From Sphingomonas sp. (GTDB lineage Bacteria; Pseudomonadota; Alphaproteobacteria; Sphingomonadales; Sphingomonadaceae): DNA of 7,042 bases. Both the position numbers and the translations under genes were made by a program. The notes beneath the pieces were generated by a model, which did not search any database, was not told the DNA's origin, and worked only from the letters and a program-made list of their open reading frames with translations. Positions within the stretch are counted from its first letter, which is position 1. The number at the start of each line of letters is the position of its first letter. The DNA lies in assembly GCA_030146605.1 (NCBI GenBank), contig JASLBO010000243.1, positions 1 through 7,042 of the forward strand, written 5' to 3'. Of the stretch, positions 5,842-7,042 are shown piece after piece.

Positions 5842-6060
5842 ATGTTCGTGACCCTGATCGCTGCCGCCATCTCCGTCCAGCCTGCCCAGGCCGACCAGGT
5901 GCAATATCGCTCGCACGACATCGCCGGCGCGCTGAAGCGCGGCTGCAAGGTGCAGCGCGTCAGCGTCGCGGGCGGCAAGGCCGAGCATGCGGCGATCATC
6001 CGTTGCCCGGCCAATTCGGCGGCAGCGAAGGACGCACGCCGCGCATCCCCCGGCGCATAG
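5842..6060 (+). CDS. Small probable exported protein of unknown function
   Basis: A 72-residue protein I do not recognise. It starts MFVTLIAAAISVQPAQA, a hydrophobic stretch ending in an Ala-X-Ala that could be a signal peptidase cleavage site, although the usual N-terminal Lys/Arg is missing. The predicted mature part is about 55 residues, basic, with just two cysteines (C35 and C55) that could form a disulfide in the periplasm. The last 15 residues are Ala/Arg/Ser-rich and look disordered. The start is well supported: AAGGA (5830-5834) lies 7 nt upstream of the ATG. It is divergent from the regulator-kinase operon and its promoter carries the shared box, so it may be a regulon member or a feedback partner of the kinase (inference). 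It ends 6 nt from the convergent RmlD-like gene, with no visible terminator between them. Confidence 0.7.
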   Translation: MFVTLIAAAISVQPAQADQVQYRSHDIAGALKRGCKVQRVSVAGGKAEHAAIIRCPANSAAAKDARRASPGA

Positions 6061-6066
6061 CCGCCC

Positions 6067-7042
6067 TCACGCCGCTTCCGAACGCTCGGCCTTCAACGCG
6101 GGCAAGTGCAAGGCGAATTCGGCAATCGCGATGTCGATCGAAGGCAGCCTCGCGCCCCGTGACGTCGCCATTGCCGCGAAAGCCGGCCGCCGGGCGCGGA
6201 AGCCGAGCGTCTCCGCCGGAACGGGTTCGATCAGTCCGGCGGGAAGTGCGAGCGCGTCGGCGATCCGGATGGCGAAATCCGCCCACGACAGGGGCGTGTC
6301 GTTGGTGAGGTGCCACAGCCCGGTCTCGCCATCGATGAGGAGGTCGAGCGCAGTGTCGACGAGGTGCGGCACATAGGTGGGGCTGACCACCAGATCGCTT
6401 GGCGCGTGGAAGCGCTCGCCGCGCGCGAGTGCCGTCGCCGCCGCGAACGCGAAATTGTGCATGTCGAACGGCGAGAAGAACGCCGCGGTGCGAACGATCA
6501 GATGCGCTCCCGGCAGGGCGGAAACCCCTTTCTCCATGGCCAGCTTGCTTTGGCCGTATGCGCCCAGCGGCGCCGGCATATCGCCTTCGACATAGGGAGC
6601 CGTGCTCTGGCCATCGAAGACGAGGTCGCTCGAGAAGTTGAGCGTCGGGATGTTGCGTTCGGCGGCGGCGGTGGAGAGCCGGATCGCTCCGCCGGCATTG
6701 GCCTCGTTGCATTCCTGCGGCGCGGCTTCGGCGTCATCGACGCGGACCCAGCCTGCGGTGTTGATCACCGCCCATGGCCGATGGCGATCGAGCGCGCGCG
6801 CAACGCTGCCGGCATCGCGGAGATCGATCTCGCGCCGGTCGGTCAGGACGTAGGCGAGGTTTCGATGCGCGCAGGCGCGGGCGAAGGCTCGCCCGAGCGT
6901 GCCCGTAGCGCCGAGGACCAGAATGGGGCGGGGTTGTAGCCGGGGGCCGGCCTCCCTGCGGTGTGCCTCCAGCGATGCCGGCCGGTGCACCGTCGGGTAG
7001 AGCAGCCGGATCGGCCGGCGCCACCAGCCTGCGCCTTGCGCG
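6067..7042 (-). CDS. RmlD-like sugar-nucleotide reductase domain, 5' end outside the window
   Basis: An extended short-chain dehydrogenase resembling dTDP-4-dehydrorhamnose reductase (RmlD), which makes dTDP-L-rhamnose. Numbered from an internal GTG at 6990: the nucleotide-binding GATGTLG is at 27-33, NTAGWVRVDDAE (77-88) is the RmlD-type loop, S120/S121 lie in FSSDLVFDG, and Y145 and K149 form the YxxxK catalytic pair. The domain is complete to its stop. The frame does not begin at 6990: it stays open to the right edge, reading GWWRRPIRLLYPTVHRP just before it, and no ribosome binding site precedes the GTG. I recall sphingomonad proteins in which this reductase type is the C-terminal half of a protein with an N-terminal glycoside hydrolase family 1-like domain; the basic linker here fits that. 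The N-terminal domain cannot be confirmed. Likely role: nucleotide-sugar or surface-polysaccharide metabolism. Confidence 0.8.
   Translation of the reverse strand, partial: AQGAGWWRRPIRLLYPTVHRPASLEAHRREAGPRLQPRPILVLGATGTLGRAFARACAHRNLAYVLTDRREIDLRDAGSVARALDRHRPWAVINTAGWVRVDDAEAAPQECNEANAGGAIRLSTAAAERNIPTLNFSSDLVFDGQSTAPYVEGDMPAPLGAYGQSKLAMEKGVSALPGAHLIVRTAAFFSPFDMHNFAFAAATALARGERFHAPSDLVVSPTYVPHLVDTALDLLIDGETGLWHLTNDTPLSWADFAIRIADALALPAGLIEPVPAETLGFRARRPAFAAMATSRGARLPSIDIAIAEFALHLPALKAERSEAA

Noticed and set aside
5697..6014. A 105-codon minus-strand frame opposite the small exported gene
   Set aside because: It has no domain and poor start context, whereas the plus-strand gene has a strong ribosome binding site and a signal-peptide-like start.

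Overview
The window is GC-rich (roughly two-thirds G+C by eye), densely packed with genes, and mostly coded on the minus strand. Codon use, protein sequences and gene organisation look like an alphaproteobacterium, most probably a sphingomonad (Sphingomonas or a relative). That placement is from recognition of protein families, not from a search. I see no RNA gene, CRISPR array, insertion sequence or prophage.

Layout, left to right. (1) 1-1265, minus strand: the N-terminal 26 codons of a PiT-type phosphate transporter. It follows a 392-codon ORF that joins a NUDIX hydrolase domain to a complete DUF47/PhoU-like protein. (2) 1282-1310: a perfect 12-bp hairpin that ends the next operon. (3) 1316-3528, minus strand: a translationally coupled pair, beta-carbonic anhydrase followed by a SulP-family anion (probably bicarbonate) transporter. 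(4) 3641-5685, minus strand: a translationally coupled OmpR-type response regulator and EnvZ-type histidine kinase. (5) 5842-6060, plus strand: a 72-residue, probably exported protein of unknown function. (6) 6067-7042, minus strand: an RmlD-like (dTDP-4-dehydrorhamnose reductase type) domain. It is still open at the right edge and is probably the C-terminal half of a larger protein.

How the genes may work together. Carbonic anhydrase and SulP transporter together suggest an inorganic-carbon (CO2/bicarbonate) uptake or pH-balancing module. NUDIX-DUF47 and PiT form a phosphate-uptake module. The most striking non-coding signal is a 22-bp element found twice with 17 of 22 identities. One copy lies upstream of the carbonic anhydrase and one upstream of the small exported protein, each in the same orientation relative to its gene. 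Each is followed exactly 32 bp later by a second CAGCAA and at the same distance by a possible -10. The two copies sit on either side of the two-component operon, so the simplest hypothesis is that this regulator controls both neighbours. The window would then hold a small regulon linking a sensor kinase to bicarbonate/carbonic anhydrase functions and an uncharacterised periplasmic peptide.
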